From contig OY744467.1 of the NCBI GenBank assembly GCA_963556145.1, positions 4,154,001 through 4,218,000 on the forward strand: a stretch of DNA of 64,000 nucleotides, written 5' to 3'. The position numbers were made by a program, and so were the translations under genes. Numbering within the stretch: position 1 is the first letter of the stretch; each line of letters starts with the position of its first letter. This document shows, piece by piece, positions 23,047 through 35,251 of this stretch. Source of the stretch: Hygrocybe punicea. Lineage: Eukaryota > Basidiomycota > Agaricomycetes > Agaricales > Hygrophoraceae. The notes under the pieces are model-generated. The model was not told the DNA's origin. It saw only the letters and a program-made list of their open reading frames with translations, and did not search any database.

Positions 23047-23690
23047 TAGGGCAGGTCAAGGGTATGCAATACCCCCAGGGGTTAAGAGTACGGGTACCAC
23101 GGGTTAAGGGTACGAGTCCAGCCTCAGAATACCCGCAGTACCCACACGGGTATGGGCTGTATTTTTTTTGGGAGAAGAAACATCAAAAACTCAATTTTTG
23201 GGGTATTTTTCGCTATTTTTGAGGGATATAATGAGAATCATTGCTTGTAAAAATATGTAAAAATGCTCTCAACACTCCCCATAGTATTCTAAACATTGTG
23301 TTCCTTTACACTAAAGGGATCCGACCAGTATTCCGTCCACAATAATCATCAAAACCACCAAAAACAGGTAAAAATTGGGTATTTTGCATGTTTTTGAGGG
23401 ATATAATGAGAATCATTGCTTGTAAAAATATGTAAAAATGCTCTCAACACTCTCCACACTATTCCGAACATTGTGTACCTTTACACTCAAGGGATCCGGC
23501 CAGTATTCCGTCCACAATAACCATAAAAACCACCAAAAACAGGTAAAAATGGAGTATTTTGCATGTTTCTTCCTGTACCCCTGCAAAACCCGTGCCATAC
23601 CCGTACTTTTGGCCTCGGGTACGTACCCGTGACGGGTACGGGTCCGAGTACAGCCCCAGAGCACTGCGGGTGTACCCCTGACTGGCCATA
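23047..23690. mobile_element. hAT-type MITE, 644 bp, 8-bp target duplication
   Basis: Flanked by perfect 8-bp direct repeats CCGTTCAC (23039-23046 and 23691-23698). Imperfect terminal inverted repeats start TAGGGCAGGTCAAGGGTA on the left and, complemented, TATGGCCAGTCAGGGGTA on the right. Subterminal regions are rich in ACGGGTA/TACCCGT words. The middle is a tandem duplication of about 175 bp (23221-23395 and 23396-23570), each copy starting GAGGGATATAATGAGAATCA. No transposase is encoded. An 8-bp duplication and TA-GGG ends are typical of the hAT superfamily. Confidence 0.8.
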
Positions 23691-24685
23691 CCGTTCACCT
23701 GTTCTCCTTGCTCGTATAAGTACTACTCGCCTGCATTTTAAGTCCTTGCCCCCGGTCTTTCATGTCCAAAACTTAGCATCTTAAACTGTAAAAATGGGAG
23801 CAAGGTCGCGCCACCAATGGTGGCCTTTCCCTCTAGTTACTTGGGTTTAAATAATATGTTTACTATAGTCCAATCACGCTCGAAGAATTTCCGCAGGAGT
23901 ACACATGGGACTCCAAGGATGAGCCAGTGGATGGCTGAAGAGGGTGGTGACCCGATAGTCCCGCTTCAGCTATCTACTGCTTACAGTCATGGTTATCTCA
24001 TTGTCTCACTCTGCCCCTTTTTGTCCACCCTTATATTCTTCAAGGGAAACTCCTGTCCTTTTATCAAGGACTGCAGTCTTCCCTCAAGTAAGTGTTTTTT
24101 AGTTATCTTTCATGGTCATCTGTCTCACTTAAACCTTCTCATTCTTCAGTTGTATCTTTGCCTTTCTTTGCGCTCTCACTTGTCATACCTCCAATCAATT
24201 CAACTCTTTTTCATGCCGCATTATGAAGAAACAAATGAATTTCAGTTACAAATGCAAGGGCCGTCCATTGGAGAATCCCAGATGCAAGGTTCTTTGCTCA
24301 TCAGAGAACCCTCTGCCACATCCTCAAACAGGATCAGAAGTGATTGCAACCAGATCATGCAAGAATATCAGAACGGTTCAAGAGATAAGATTTTGATTAT
24401 TCTCGATCTCACCATCACTTTACCATTCAATGGAGAAAACAATGTGTGATTCAGGGCAGCCTTCAGATCATATTGTAGAATGCTTGACAACTCCTACAGA
24501 TTGCGTGATAGAGGACAATCATGTTCAGAAGTCACAGACCCACTGGCTGAACCTGATGCTGGAATCAGAGGTGCAGACAAAGGACACTCACCCACCACCC
24601 ATGACACAATGGACCCTGCTTGAACGACTAAGCAGACCATCACAGCAGAAGATGGGGAAGACGGAGATAGGACTCACCCTCCGAA

Positions 24686-25435
24686 ATGGAAAGTCAATGT
24701 CACTTTATTACTGTGGGTCATCCAGCAATCGATCCATCTGACGGTACTCCCCGCTTCTCTCCACAAAACCTTAAGAATTACACCAGAGATGTCAAGTTCA
24801 CCATCACCTCGATCCTCAACTTGCCTGACTGCCCTCAGTTCCCACTTAGTGAATGGACTAGCCTTGTCTTGGGGAGATCAGTCAATCTCAACCACGTCAT
24901 CTCAGCCCTCTTCTCCATCTCAGAACCTAAGAAGCAAGAGTTATTCAGATCTCTCAAGATCTCTGTTGGCGACATCACAGCTGCAAAGGCTGTCACTTCC
25001 CAGGGTGAATGGATTACCACATGGGAACCAACTGTCGAAGCTACCATCTATGTTTTCCCCTTATGACACAACAAACTCTGAAAATATGGATGCTATATCT
25101 CTGGGCTCTTTGCCATGCTCCTGCAGGAGCAGCACCAGCGAATCATCCACTTTGATAAAGGCATTAGAGTCAGAGTTGTGCAATGTTGAGACCTCTTACT
25201 CACTGATGCCCACAAATTCACAGACCTCCAACTCCATAGGATTCAGTCCTGGGATGGACCACACTCACACAAGCACGATTCAAAGGCCAATAGACAACCA
25301 TTCCATAAAAGAGACCTGTGCTGATGCTGGAATGATGGCCAGTGTCCTAATACCAGTGGCAAGTGCAACTATGCACATGTCTGCAGGAAGTGTCTCAGCC
25401 CCAGCCACAAATCCACCAAGTGCATGACCGCACAC
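24686..25435 (+). pseudogene. gag-like part of the retroelement
   Basis: First frame (24686-25066) contains NLNHVISALFSISEPKKQEL and VTSQGEWITTWEPTVEATIY, then stops at a TGA where an Arg is plausible. The next part is in another frame and contains HFDKGIRVRVVQC, KFTDLQLHRIQSWDG and CWNDGQCPNTSGKCNYAHVC, the last a Cys/His cluster like a zinc knuckle. TGA codons interrupt it at 25187-25189 and 25322-25324; the second is followed by TGC, so a CGA-CGC pair turned into TGA-TGC is likely. A Gag or nucleocapsid role is inferred from position and the Cys/His cluster. Confidence 0.65.
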
Positions 25436-25475
25436 TCTTGACAGATTTAAACGCTGGGCCTTCAAGCCAAAATAC

Positions 25476-27252
25476 ATGAGAGACTTTGTTTGGGACCCTG
25501 TCATCCACCCGAAACTGACCACTGCCTTGGCGAGCAGAATGGAGCTCCCAGTCCTCATGGTACCATCCAACGAGTTACTCAACACCATCACCCTCAACAC
25601 TATCCGCAATAATCCGGCACTTTTCACAATTATTACACCCATCAACATTGACATATTTGAATCTTACCTTTTGATGCACCCCAATCGTGCCTTTGTCTTC
25701 TCTGTGTGCTGTAGTTTATGGGAAGGTTTCTGGCCTTGGGCTCAGACTGACATGCCCAGCTACCCCATCACCCACAACAATTCCTTTCACCCACTCAAGG
25801 ACCCACTCCATGAACATTTCCTCCTTAGTCAACGTGACACTGAGGTGGCACTAGGCCAGTTTTCCTCTTCATTTGGTATTGAACTGCTACCTGGCATGCA
25901 CAGTATGCCACTCGGTATCATTCTCAAGCCCCACTCCTCCAACCTTTGTATGGTCATTGACCAGAGTGCTGAACCGGTCTCACAGAACTCCTTGATCCCC
26001 AAGGAAGACCATTTCGTCTGCATGGACAACTTTCACCACCTCAGTCATGCTCTTCGCCAAGTACACACTGATCACCCTGGCCACCCACTTGTCATCTTTA
26101 AGTGTGATGTCTCATGAGCTTAATGCCTGATGCCAATGGCTCCACTCTGGCAGATCCGACAAGTTATGACATTTGATGGTAGTCGGCATGTCAATTGTTG
26201 CAACCATTTCAGTAATGGTGCCAGTGGCCATGTGTTCAGTAGTTTCATGTGTCTAGTGGCTTTGATCACCATTTTTGTCATCTTGCTTTCTGACCTTTTC
26301 ACATATGTTGACGACAATTTTTCCTGGGAATTCACAGATGAGTTGTCTTGGTACGAACCTTACCGGAAATGCATGCCGATGAAGCAGGTCAAGCTGCTGC
26401 AACTCTGGGATGAACTTGGCATCCCTCACACCAAGAACAAGCAGGAATGGGGTAATTCCCTTCTAATCATCAGCTTCACTATTGACCCCAATGCGATGAC
26501 CATTGCTATGGCTCTTGACCATCACACAGAACTTATCGCTGCCATCTGAGCTTTTGCTGTTATTGGACGATGCCGCCCACTTCGTGATTTTCAATGTATG
26601 GCTGGCTGGATCAATTGGGCCCTCAACGTGTACCCTCTTTTGCAACCTGGTATTTCCATGTTGTATGATAAGATGGCTGGTAAATCTTCACCTCACAGAC
26701 TCATCTGGATCAACAGCACTATGGTTGCCAAGCTTTCCTGGTTAGCAGATGAGATCTCGCATTCCGACAGCATCCACATTCTTGATTCCACCACTTGGTC
26801 CACCGCTGACACCAATATCATGTTCTTCTCTGATGCCTGCCCCACTGGTCTTGGTTTTTGGTCCCCATCACTTGCTGCTGGTTATACACATGCAGTTGTT
26901 GCATCCACAGCCCCCTTCACTGATATCTTCTACCTCGAGGCCCTCACTGTCCTCTCCACTCTGCAACACCTTGCCTTGCATGTCAGGCCTTTGCCACAGA
27001 AGGTGGTTGTCCACTGTGACAACACCAATACCATCAACATGTTTAACTCCCTTCATGCATCTCTGCAATACATACCCCATTCTGCTTGCACTCTGCCATC
27101 ACTTCTCCTTCCACATCGACTTCCTTCCTGGGACCTTCAATGACATTGCTGATGCCCTCTGCTGCATTATGAATAGCTGGCATGAATCACATATAAAACC
27201 ATATTTCTTGGTTCTCAGCCACAATGGCACAGCACTGACCGAGCCTTTGTAA
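25476..27252 (+). pseudogene. reverse transcriptase / RNase H, broken
   Basis: Plus-strand frames contain an RT palm: VIFKCDVS, then stops TGA and TAA (26115-26117 and 26121-26123), then LMPMAPLWQIRQVMTFDG, and LFTYVDDNFSWEF with the YVDD catalytic motif (about 26305). A conserved linker follows (MAGWINWALNVYPLLQPGIS). Then comes an RNase H-like part with FFSDACPTGLGFW (about 26826) and VVVHCDNTNTINMFNSL. Near 27090 the frame shifts, and the end reads FLPGTFNDIADALC, the expected RNase H tail. Further stops lie near 26548. It would copy element RNA into DNA; this copy cannot. No tyrosine recombinase or integrase follows. Confidence 0.8.
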
Positions 27253-27282
27253 GTGCCTCAAAAAAAAAAATGTGGCGCGACC

Positions 27283-28511
27283 ATTACTTTTGGAACTCGC
27301 TGTAATCTGAGCCCTTATTGTGTGACACAATTTGTGTCATTATTCACCATATGGGTTTGGCTAATTAAATATTGGTATTTCATCTGTAACTGTCTTAGCA
27401 CTAATTATTTTTAGGATATAATTACAGGAGCAGCTAGCTCTGATTGAATATAGAGGTTTTCCTTCAACAACCATCCAAATCTATTCAGTATGTCATGAGA
27501 TAACACATAAAATTCTGTCAAGTCCTTATATTTTCCTAATACATTAAAAATCTGCACTGCAAAGATTACCTTGCTTGTCAAGGTTTCTCCACCTCATGAA
27601 GCTGTTTTCCATACATAAGTGTAAACAATGTCAGCCACCACCTCGGCTTTGCTCTCTTGCCACATCACATGATCAATTCCATATACAGTCATCACATGAG
27701 ACACCTGCTCAGCTAGCATGAAATGAGGTTCAATAAAAACATTAAACTGCCAGGAATATTCATAGAAGTTAGCAATTATCATGTCTTGATTATGCCATAC
27801 TAGAGCTGGTGTGGGGTGTCCAAGACAATGTAGAAATTCTTTGCCAGTCTTTTGAGTTCCATACAAATTTGGAGTGTCACAACAATATAGCACCTCAAGA
27901 TTTGCACCATAAATCATGAAAAAAAATCAAGAACATCGACCAATATAGTGTTATTACAGGGATAAATTAGATTGGTACAAATCTACATACTGACAGGTTC
28001 CAGTGCTCTGATTAGCTGATACACACTATCTCACTTCCCTAAGAATAGCTCATACGTATTCTGGATAAGAACAAAGAGAAGTGTAGATAGCATCAAGGAT
28101 GGCATTTTTGATCTGGGAAATGAGAAATTTGAGAAGGAGTGGGCTATACATATGTTGCATACACAGTATTTCACAAAAAGAGCCTTCCATGAAAACCCTG
28201 CACATACTAGGCAAACAAACATCCCAGAGCAAACAGGTAGGTGGTGCCATCCCAACCACAGATAATTGGACCTCACATCCAAGAGCCCAGGAGAATGCTA
28301 GAAAGTGGAGTTTGAATAGGGTGTTACAAGTGAGAGATTTGCATTTTCAAGATTCCTGCAACTTTCACCTTCAGTACCCTCAGCAACATTATTCCTCTTG
28401 GCTATTGTTGTTCAGAGACATTGTACTCTACCATATAATGAACTTGAGATGGTTATTTTGTGGGGCATTGCATAGTTTGTCCATTGTCAGAAAGTGTTTC
28501 ATGTGAAGATT
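27283..28511. other. AT-rich repeat relics, no gene recognised
   Basis: 27420-27520 (ATTACAGGAGCAGCTAGCTC and later CAGTATGTCATGAGATA) is a diverged arm of the TA/CAGC fold-back family. 27565-27650 (ACCTTGCTTGTCAAGGTTTC, then TTTTCCATACATAAGTG) repeats at 31348-31420. A minus-strand 107-codon frame (27594-27917) ends AEVVADIVYTYVWKTAS. The frame at 31354-31593 has a similar end, which reflects the shared repeat; whether it was ever coding is unclear. Confidence 0.5.
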
Positions 28512-28519
28512 GTACCATA

Positions 28520-30892
28520 TAGTGATGGATAGGTTTGGTTCTGAACCAAGGTTCAGACCTGAACCAAACTGAACTGAACCTGAATTAGGGTTCAGGTTCA
28601 AGCTTCAGCCTGAACCGAACCTGAGGTTCAGTTCAAGGTTCAGGCAGGGGGGAAACTCTGTGAATCTGGTTCGAACTGGTTCGAACCAGAACCTAAACTT
28701 TAACAAATGTGATATAATTTTGCCTAATTTTCAGAAGACACATGATCACTTTTCTCTTGTTGTAGCTAACAACTTCCTGTTAAATCCTGCCACTCTCCCT
28801 CAGGGGGTTTGAGCCCTGGATTTGTCAGGAATAAGTTGGTATAAGTTGTATAATATCTGAGGATTGTGCCAAGGTAAGCCTCAAGTATGTGTGATGTATT
28901 ATATTATCATTATTCTTAAGTACTACATCAGAAAAACCCGGTTCAGCTACCAAGCCATATATAGCAATTCCATAGATGTCATAGCACCCATAGCAGCCAT
29001 AGCGAGGTCTTATAATTTACAGCACTACCTAGCTTTGCACACTCCTATGAATTACTACATAGTTTGGCTGGCCTCTATATAGTACTTTATAGATGGCCCA
29101 GAATGTACCAGAATCCCTGCCATACCACTGCTGGTTCATTGGTACTTTCTCACATTTAGCAAAGTTGAAAACTCAAAATGGTAATAGATTTGTATAGCGA
29201 CAACAGATACTATAGCATCGCATTGAGCGCTGAAACAGTAACAACCTTCCACCTAATCCAATCATGACCCATTCACACTTCTCGGCACCTTCGACCCCAA
29301 GCCATACCCAGGGTATCAGCAAATCCAGCCCCATGCCAGTCCTGCATGATCCCTTGCCAATGATCCTTCTCCAGCTCAACATCCAACAGGCATGCTGTGG
29401 TGACACCAATGCTCAGGGACAGCAACTCATTGACATGATCAGCAGGCACATTGACAGGTTTGGAGTCAGAGACGCACCATTCCTTTGGCCTCACAGAGGC
29501 CGTGCGCACATCAAATGTCATGGCGGTGTGTGTCTGTGAGGATCTGGCTGATCCTGCTGCCCTCGACATGTTTGGGCTGCATCATTTTGTGTCCCAGACA
29601 TATGAAAAATGCGTGGTGGGGTGCTAAAAGGCAAATCCTTATGCGTCGCCCAGCCGTTCCAGCCGCATCTGTGGTTTTTGGCAGGCAAAAACCTATCACG
29701 TTGATGAATGTCTGACCACCAGGGACACTTCACACATCCATGGGTTTGCTAAGTGCTGGACCATTGGTGCATTCATTTGGCACGGGGGTCCTATGCAGTC
29801 ATCATCGTCTGCCTCATTCTTGTCATCCCCATTGTGGCATCATCATCCTTGTTGGCCTTGTGGGCGTAGCTAGAACATTGTTAGTAAAAAAAACAATGAA
29901 ATATTTAAAGGAATCATCAATGCAGCGGGGGTGGGTGCACAACCCTCTGCTGCACATCCCCACTGTGTCCGGCGCTTGGGGGCATCGCTGGTGCTGGAGA
30001 AGAGGGGGCCCCTCACCTGTTATTCGCTGTTGTTGCCGTGGCCATCCCCTTGGTGTTGGCCTATGTGAGCAAGAGCTGCAGCAGGGGCACCAGTAGTCAG
30101 GATGTGATAATAATCTGCAAAACTCACAGAAGGGCATGGGTGAACCCACCCATGCCCGATGCAACTCATGCCATTGCTGCCATCTGTGTTCACTCACTGT
30201 TTGGGAGCCTCCACATGGTCGTGGGTAGTCTGAAATGGGGGGAAAGGTAAAGTGGCGGTGGGCAATGTCGCAAAATAAAACAGAACCATGCCAAACATGA
30301 CCAAAGATAGGACTTAGAGAATTTTGTGAACTCGAATGTGAGAAGTATTTAGCCTAGGTTTTTGGGGACCTGCATAGTATCAGCTTGATTTTTAGAGGAA
30401 TATGTAGTGGGCACACAGAGCTGCATAGTGCTATCAAGTGCTACATAATGAAGGGTTTGCTATGGCTGCTATGTATTTGCTATGCCTACTATGGAATTTG
30501 GGCGAATGCTATGGCCCAAACCAGGTTTTGCTGATGTACAGCTGCAATATTGAAGCTGATAAGGTTAATTTCTTGATCATTTTAGCTTTAAGTGATACAA
30601 ATATACAGTAATACAGACAATTTGCTGCTAAAGGAACCTTTTTTCATGCTATATAACTACAAGGCATAAAATAAAAGCCTTTATACTGAATAAAAATGTA
30701 ATCTAGCCCTATGATACACTTACAGGTTTGGTTCAGGGTTCAGATCAGGGTGAACCTGAACTGAACCTGTTTGAACCTGAACCTAAGGTTCAGTTCAAGG
30801 TTCAGCATATTGACTGAATTGAACCTTAGGTTTGGTTCAAGGTTCAGATTTTTTTGGCCTGAACTGGACTGAACCGAACCTGTCCATGACTA
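28520..30892. mobile_element. hAT-type element, 2.37 kb, 8-bp target duplication
   Basis: Perfect 8-bp flanks GTACCATA at 28512-28519 and 30893-30900. Ends: left TAGTGATGGATAGGTTTGG; right, complemented, TAGTCATGGACAGGTTCGG. Subterminal stretches on both sides are dense in GGTTCA/TGAACC words in both orientations, a typical transposase-binding layout. No transposase frame is seen. The interior carries a second element (28926-30536). Duplication length and ends fit hAT. Confidence 0.8.
28926..30536. mobile_element. nested TIR element, CATCAG ends, TA flanks
   Basis: The left end CATCAGAAAAACCCGGTT is mirrored at 30519-30536 (complement CATCAGCAAAACCTGGTT). Similarity continues inward for about 85 bp through a run of ATAGCA/ATAGCC words. 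TA is found on both sides. Several open frames of 60-124 codons occur inside on both strands, but none is recognisable; the part from 29,600 to 30,250 is rich in Ca/Tg microsatellite-like words. A 236-bp relative with the same ends is at 44066-44301. Confidence 0.65.
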
Positions 30893-30900
30893 GTACCATA

Positions 30901-32197
30901 AGCCACTAATTTAATGATTTGTCACATCATGCAGGTCAATTGGGTTCACTGCAAACTGGGGCACCCTCTGCCTCTAAGTGCCACATGTACACAAAACCTC
31001 TCCATATGAGTAGCAGTCAATACTTCTTCATTATTTAAGAGAGAAAAAAGAGACTTGGCAAGATTGACAAAAGAAATTCAACCTAGAATAGCATTAACAG
31101 TGTGATATCAAAATAATGGCCATACACAATCAGTCCTATCTTGTCATCCAATGCACACCCAGTCTCATCCACAAATTCAAGCACTTGTTATACTCTTCTT
31201 TGGTGAATTGAGTGAAGTGTTTTCAATGTCTGTCATAGTGCAAAAGTTTTGCTGTAGCTCTAGGGGCAATAATTGTTATGAAAATACCAAAACTTTAAGG
31301 TCACACCATCACACTCAATTGTTACAATTTCCTGGGCTTACAGTAATTGCTTGTCAAGGTTTCTCCACCTTTTCTGTTTTCCATACATTAGTGTAAACAA
31401 TGCAAGCCACCACTTCTGTTGTGGTTAGCATCTCAACAATCAGCTGGACAATATAGCTACAAAGATGGAAAAATATAAACAATAACCTCAGAAGTGTGAA
31501 AAGAAACCAAATGCAAGTGATATGACTGCTCACAAAACACTGAAAACTCCAGACAAATTGAGGAACATATTCAAGACAGAAAAAGTGAGACAACAGGAAC
31601 AGATACAGCCTGGTGACAGAACCACAACCTCCACTTGTCTACTTTCATTTTCAGTCTGTGTGATCACTTGGGACTTGTAAGTTTGCAGGATGATAGGATG
31701 AATTGGGCTTTAACTTGTATACTGTTGACATTGTCAAGATGAGGATCCTTGTGCCCCTGAAACTGATGCACTGCATCAGTAGATTTACATCTGCTTAAAT
31801 AAGCTTTCAGCTTATTTCTTCAAGCTTTTTGCTTTTATTCTACTACTTTCTGTGCTTATCTGTGCTTTCTTCTTTTTCAAGCTTATACTTTAAGTACAGT
31901 AAGCATAGTGTCAAAAAGTCAACAACTATTTCATGACTATGGTAGTCTGTATACTTGTGAACATAGATTGCTATACCTTGCAAGGGACAGGCACACATCA
32001 ATTGATGTGGCTCCACCTGGTGACAATGGTGATGACTCAGCAATGATGACAAAGCCTACTCACCACCTTGTGATCAGCAGCTGGCTGGTGTAAGGTTGAT
32101 GATATCACCATTGACAGCACATCATCTGCAACTTCCATGGGCATCTGTCATCATCACATATGTGTTGTTACCATTGCTGTGGCCTGTGTTGTGGTGG
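30901..32197. other. no gene recognised
   Basis: AT-rich, CpG-poor sequence with short frames only. 31348-31420 repeats 27567-27650. 31770-31870 contains several overlapping AAGCTT/AAGCTTATTT words in both orientations, a small degraded inverted repeat with similarity to 43590-43630. Confidence 0.4.
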
Positions 32198-32200
32198 TAA

Positions 32201-33038
32201 CACAGGGTGCGCAGTAGCATACCATGTCACACAGTATCTTGAAAGTACTTGACAAGTATACTAAATATCATTACCATAACATTCAACATGGTATTGTAAC
32301 AGTATTCAGACATAAACTACAATACTTGTGCTCAAATTCATCTGAAGGTATGAAGGCAAATGAGACTTATACCTTTTCAATAATATCAAGCCTTTTGTTT
32401 CACTACTTTTACTGTATCTACAGCAAAGTACTGTATAGTTTGGATAGAACACTTGCAGCCTAAGATGAACCAAAGTATTAAACCAGTAAGGAAGTTGTGC
32501 CACTTTTACTACTAGGATACCTTTTGAATCCTATCAAGATACAGTGTGAAATAGTATAGTACTGTTGCCATATTGTGGATTTAAGATACTGTGTCAATAC
32601 TTTTAAGATACTAAAAGTACAGAAACAGTATCTTAAAAGGATTGACACAGTATCTTAAATCCACAATATGGCAACAGTACTATACTATTTCACACTGTAT
32701 CTTGATAGGATTCAAAAGGTATCCTAGTAGTAAAAGTGGCACAACTTCCTTACTGGTTTAATACTTTGGTTCATCTTAGGCTGCAAGTGTTCTATCCAAA
32801 CTATACAGTACTTTGCTGTAGATACAGTAAAAGTAGTGAAACAAAAGGCTTGATATTATTGAAAAGGTATAAGTCTCATTTGCCTTCATACCTTCAGATG
32901 AATTTGAGCACAAGTATTGTAGTTTATGTCTGAATACTGTTACAATACCATGTTGAATGTTATGGTAATGATATTTAGTATACTTGTCAAGTACTTTCAA
33001 GATACTGTGTGACATGGTATGCTACTGCGCACCCTGTG
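32201..33038. mobile_element. 838-bp near-perfect palindrome with TAA flanks
   Basis: The two halves meet near 32620 with only about 10-20 unpaired bases. Ends are CACAGGGTGCGCAGTAGCAT and its complement. TAA flanks both sides (32198-32200 and 33039-33041). A 79-codon and a 65-codon frame appear once per strand, mirror images by symmetry. A 3-bp duplication with CAC ends fits a CACTA-like (EnSpm) element; TAA would also fit PIF/Harbinger. Arm identity looks nearly complete by eye, so the copy is young or its arms are being corrected. Read-through RNA would fold into a hairpin about 400 bp long. Confidence 0.8.
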
Positions 33039-33212
33039 TAAGAAGTCGCACTCTACTCATGACTTGCAAATTATTTGCCAAGTCCATCATTGGTTCTATT
33101 TGTACACAGTTCAACTTTAACCACTCCTGAAAATGACATTGACAAGGATTGGATATGGAAGAGCACCCAAGGTGAATTCAAGTTGTTCATTCATGAACTA
33201 TTATTATTATTA

Positions 33213-33650
33213 CAGCCATTTTAGTAATTCATGGCACTTACACCTTTTTTTTTTCAATTGAGAAATTTTGACTTACTGGAATTTCAAGTGCTGAATCTTG
33301 TATCTCATGAAATACTGCTTGAGATGGTTATAGAGGGAAAGTTGTACTATTCTTTAAGGGCTACATACTGCTGTAATTAGATTTGGACAATATTTAGTAT
33401 ATGGTGAGCTGTGGATGAACTAAAAGGTAAACTAGTATTTTTTGACACCCAAAATGGTATTATCAAATTATGCTGTCAGATGAAGTCCTGTGAAGAAGAT
33501 TGTAGGGAACTTGTTTAGTTTTTTTCAAGGGCTAGAAGTACATATACCGTGTTTTCCTTCATTTTTGTCCTTTGGGCCAACATTGCTTGTACCATGTTTG
33601 TCTGCATTAGGATTGAAATATTACATTAATTCCAACTGTCAGATGTTTTT
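33213..33650. repeat. single-arm relic of the TA/CAGC fold-back family
   Basis: Starts TTACAGCCATTTTAG and follows the left arm of the element at 8064 through GAGATGGTTATAGAGGGAAA, GAAGATTGTAGGGA and GGGCTAGAAGTACATATACC, with scattered substitutions. The right arm is missing. Confidence 0.7.
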
Positions 33651-35050
33651 CAGAGAAGGGAACCAGTGGCTTGGGAACTGGTTGGCTCCAGGGGTGGTCT
33701 GAGACCAACCAATGAGATGAAGGCTGTTGTCAGGCAGAATAGAGGGGAACTTTGCTAGAAGGTCAAGTGATTCCTGGATGGTGAGTGTTGCCAGAGCATC
33801 CGAGGAAAAAGGAACATCAGCAGTAGACAACTCGTATGCTGTATAACCAGTAGATGAACCAAGTGAAGTCAAGACAAGGAAGTCTGAGCCATCCAAGTCC
33901 TCACTTGCATCCCCACTGCCCATGACTTTGGGAATGCTTGACAGGGGTACAGACAGACACCCAATGGACCTAATATATGCCTTGCTGCAACTGCAAGCTC
34001 TCGCTGGCCAAGAGAACCATGCTAGATTGAAAGAGGGCCACTTGATCGAAACCTGCATTCCCCAAGATTGAGCATCAGTACAGCCCCTAAAGTAAGATCA
34101 GCAGCGCCATCAGCATTGGCACAGTCCAAAGACATTCACAGCATGGAAATGGTGTGAATAGCAGAGAGCCCTCCCCTGTCAGAAGTGAATTGTTAGCACA
34201 TGTTAGCTGTATGCAGAACACTTGATTTGGAAGCGATACCCATTTTTGCTATTCCATGAATCCCTTGATTTGACACCATATGCCATTGCTCTACACCCAT
34301 TGGTACTAGTGCGATGATGGTGAATGAGTCCCACCAATTGGTTCAAATCATACAACAACCGGTGAGTTCCTCAATTTGAGGTCTGTGATCCCCGTTCTGT
34401 GCAGAGCCATCCACAGCCAGTAGGATCTTGCCCAATTGTCTCCCAAAATGATTGATCAATAGACTTTGGTGTTACACTGAAAATTTTCTTTGTTTCTTGT
34501 TGAGTGCCTTGAGATCCAGCACTCCAATATGCTTTTCACACTGGTCAGCAAATTGATGTGTACCTGACAGCTATTGTTCATCCATCCAGATCTAATAGGC
34601 ACATTGAAGATTGTTCCAGTCTTGATCCAATTTGATTGTGTTCATGAGGTGACTGGGACAAGGCATTTGCTAAGCCACGGCTTTTGGCTGTGGGTAGAGA
34701 ATGAGGGGGCAAGGGGATTCGTGAGCGAGATGATGGGGCTGTGATCCCACAACCTTGCTGTTAAGGTCAGGAACCTTGTTGTGAAGGATTTTGAGAGTCT
34801 CTGGATCGTAGCCTTCATCCAGCGCATCGATGACTAGGTGAACCTGAAAAGGATTCAGGATGAGTTCATCAAATTGATGAAATTGCGGTGCAGATGCAAG
34901 CCTGTGATTGGTTCTGAGGTGCTAAGGAGCTTCTCAGGCCGACTTCTATCCAGGATATCTCGGTCAAAGGAGACAGACAAGGGAAGCGCCTTCAGCATAT
35001 GGAGGAAATTGTGCTGATCACCACCAACAATGTTGAACATTGATCCAGGA
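33650..35050 (-). pseudogene. decayed coding region of unknown family
   Basis: Minus-strand frames show coding-like composition but many breaks: about 35040-34855 (MFNIVGGDQHNFLHMLKALP), 34830-34640, 34330-34200 (VPMGVEQWHMVSNQGIHGIA) and 34058-33639 (with STGYTAYELSTADVPFSSDA). Stops in between are often TGA or TAG. The frames do not join by obvious introns. I cannot name the family. The VGGDQHN word is reminiscent of N-terminal regions of fungal NACHT proteins, but that alone is weak. It may be a transposon ORF; the hAT-type MITE at 35252 sits on its upstream side. Confidence 0.4.
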
Positions 35051-35251
35051 GCACTGATATGATGTGAACGAGGAGATTAGCATGGGATACAAATGGAGGA
35101 CACCTAGAAACAGACCTAGCAGCTTGGGCTTCACCATTGGTAACTAGGGCAGCTGTGGGTGGTGGTGCAATATGAGTGACAAGAGACTGGGGTGGAATGG
35201 GTCAAGCAGGGTTGACATCAATTTCAACCTTCATGGGACATTCTGTGTCGG

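Larger units (their letters stand above)
23804..27282 (+). mobile_element. decayed RT/RNase H retroelement with inverted ends
   Basis: The element is bounded by the 11-bp perfect inverted pair GGTCGCGCCAC (23804-23814) and GTGGCGCGACC (27272-27282), the latter preceded by an 11-A run. Inside, on plus, a gag-like part and then an RT/RNase H part are recognisable but broken. No LTRs, integrase or tyrosine recombinase were found. Inverted ends without LTRs resemble DIRS-like elements, and I associate this RT type with those in mushrooms. The A-run before the right end could also suit a non-LTR mechanism, so the order is not certain. CG dinucleotides are scarce across the interior, as expected of an old methylated repeat. 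Confidence 0.65.
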
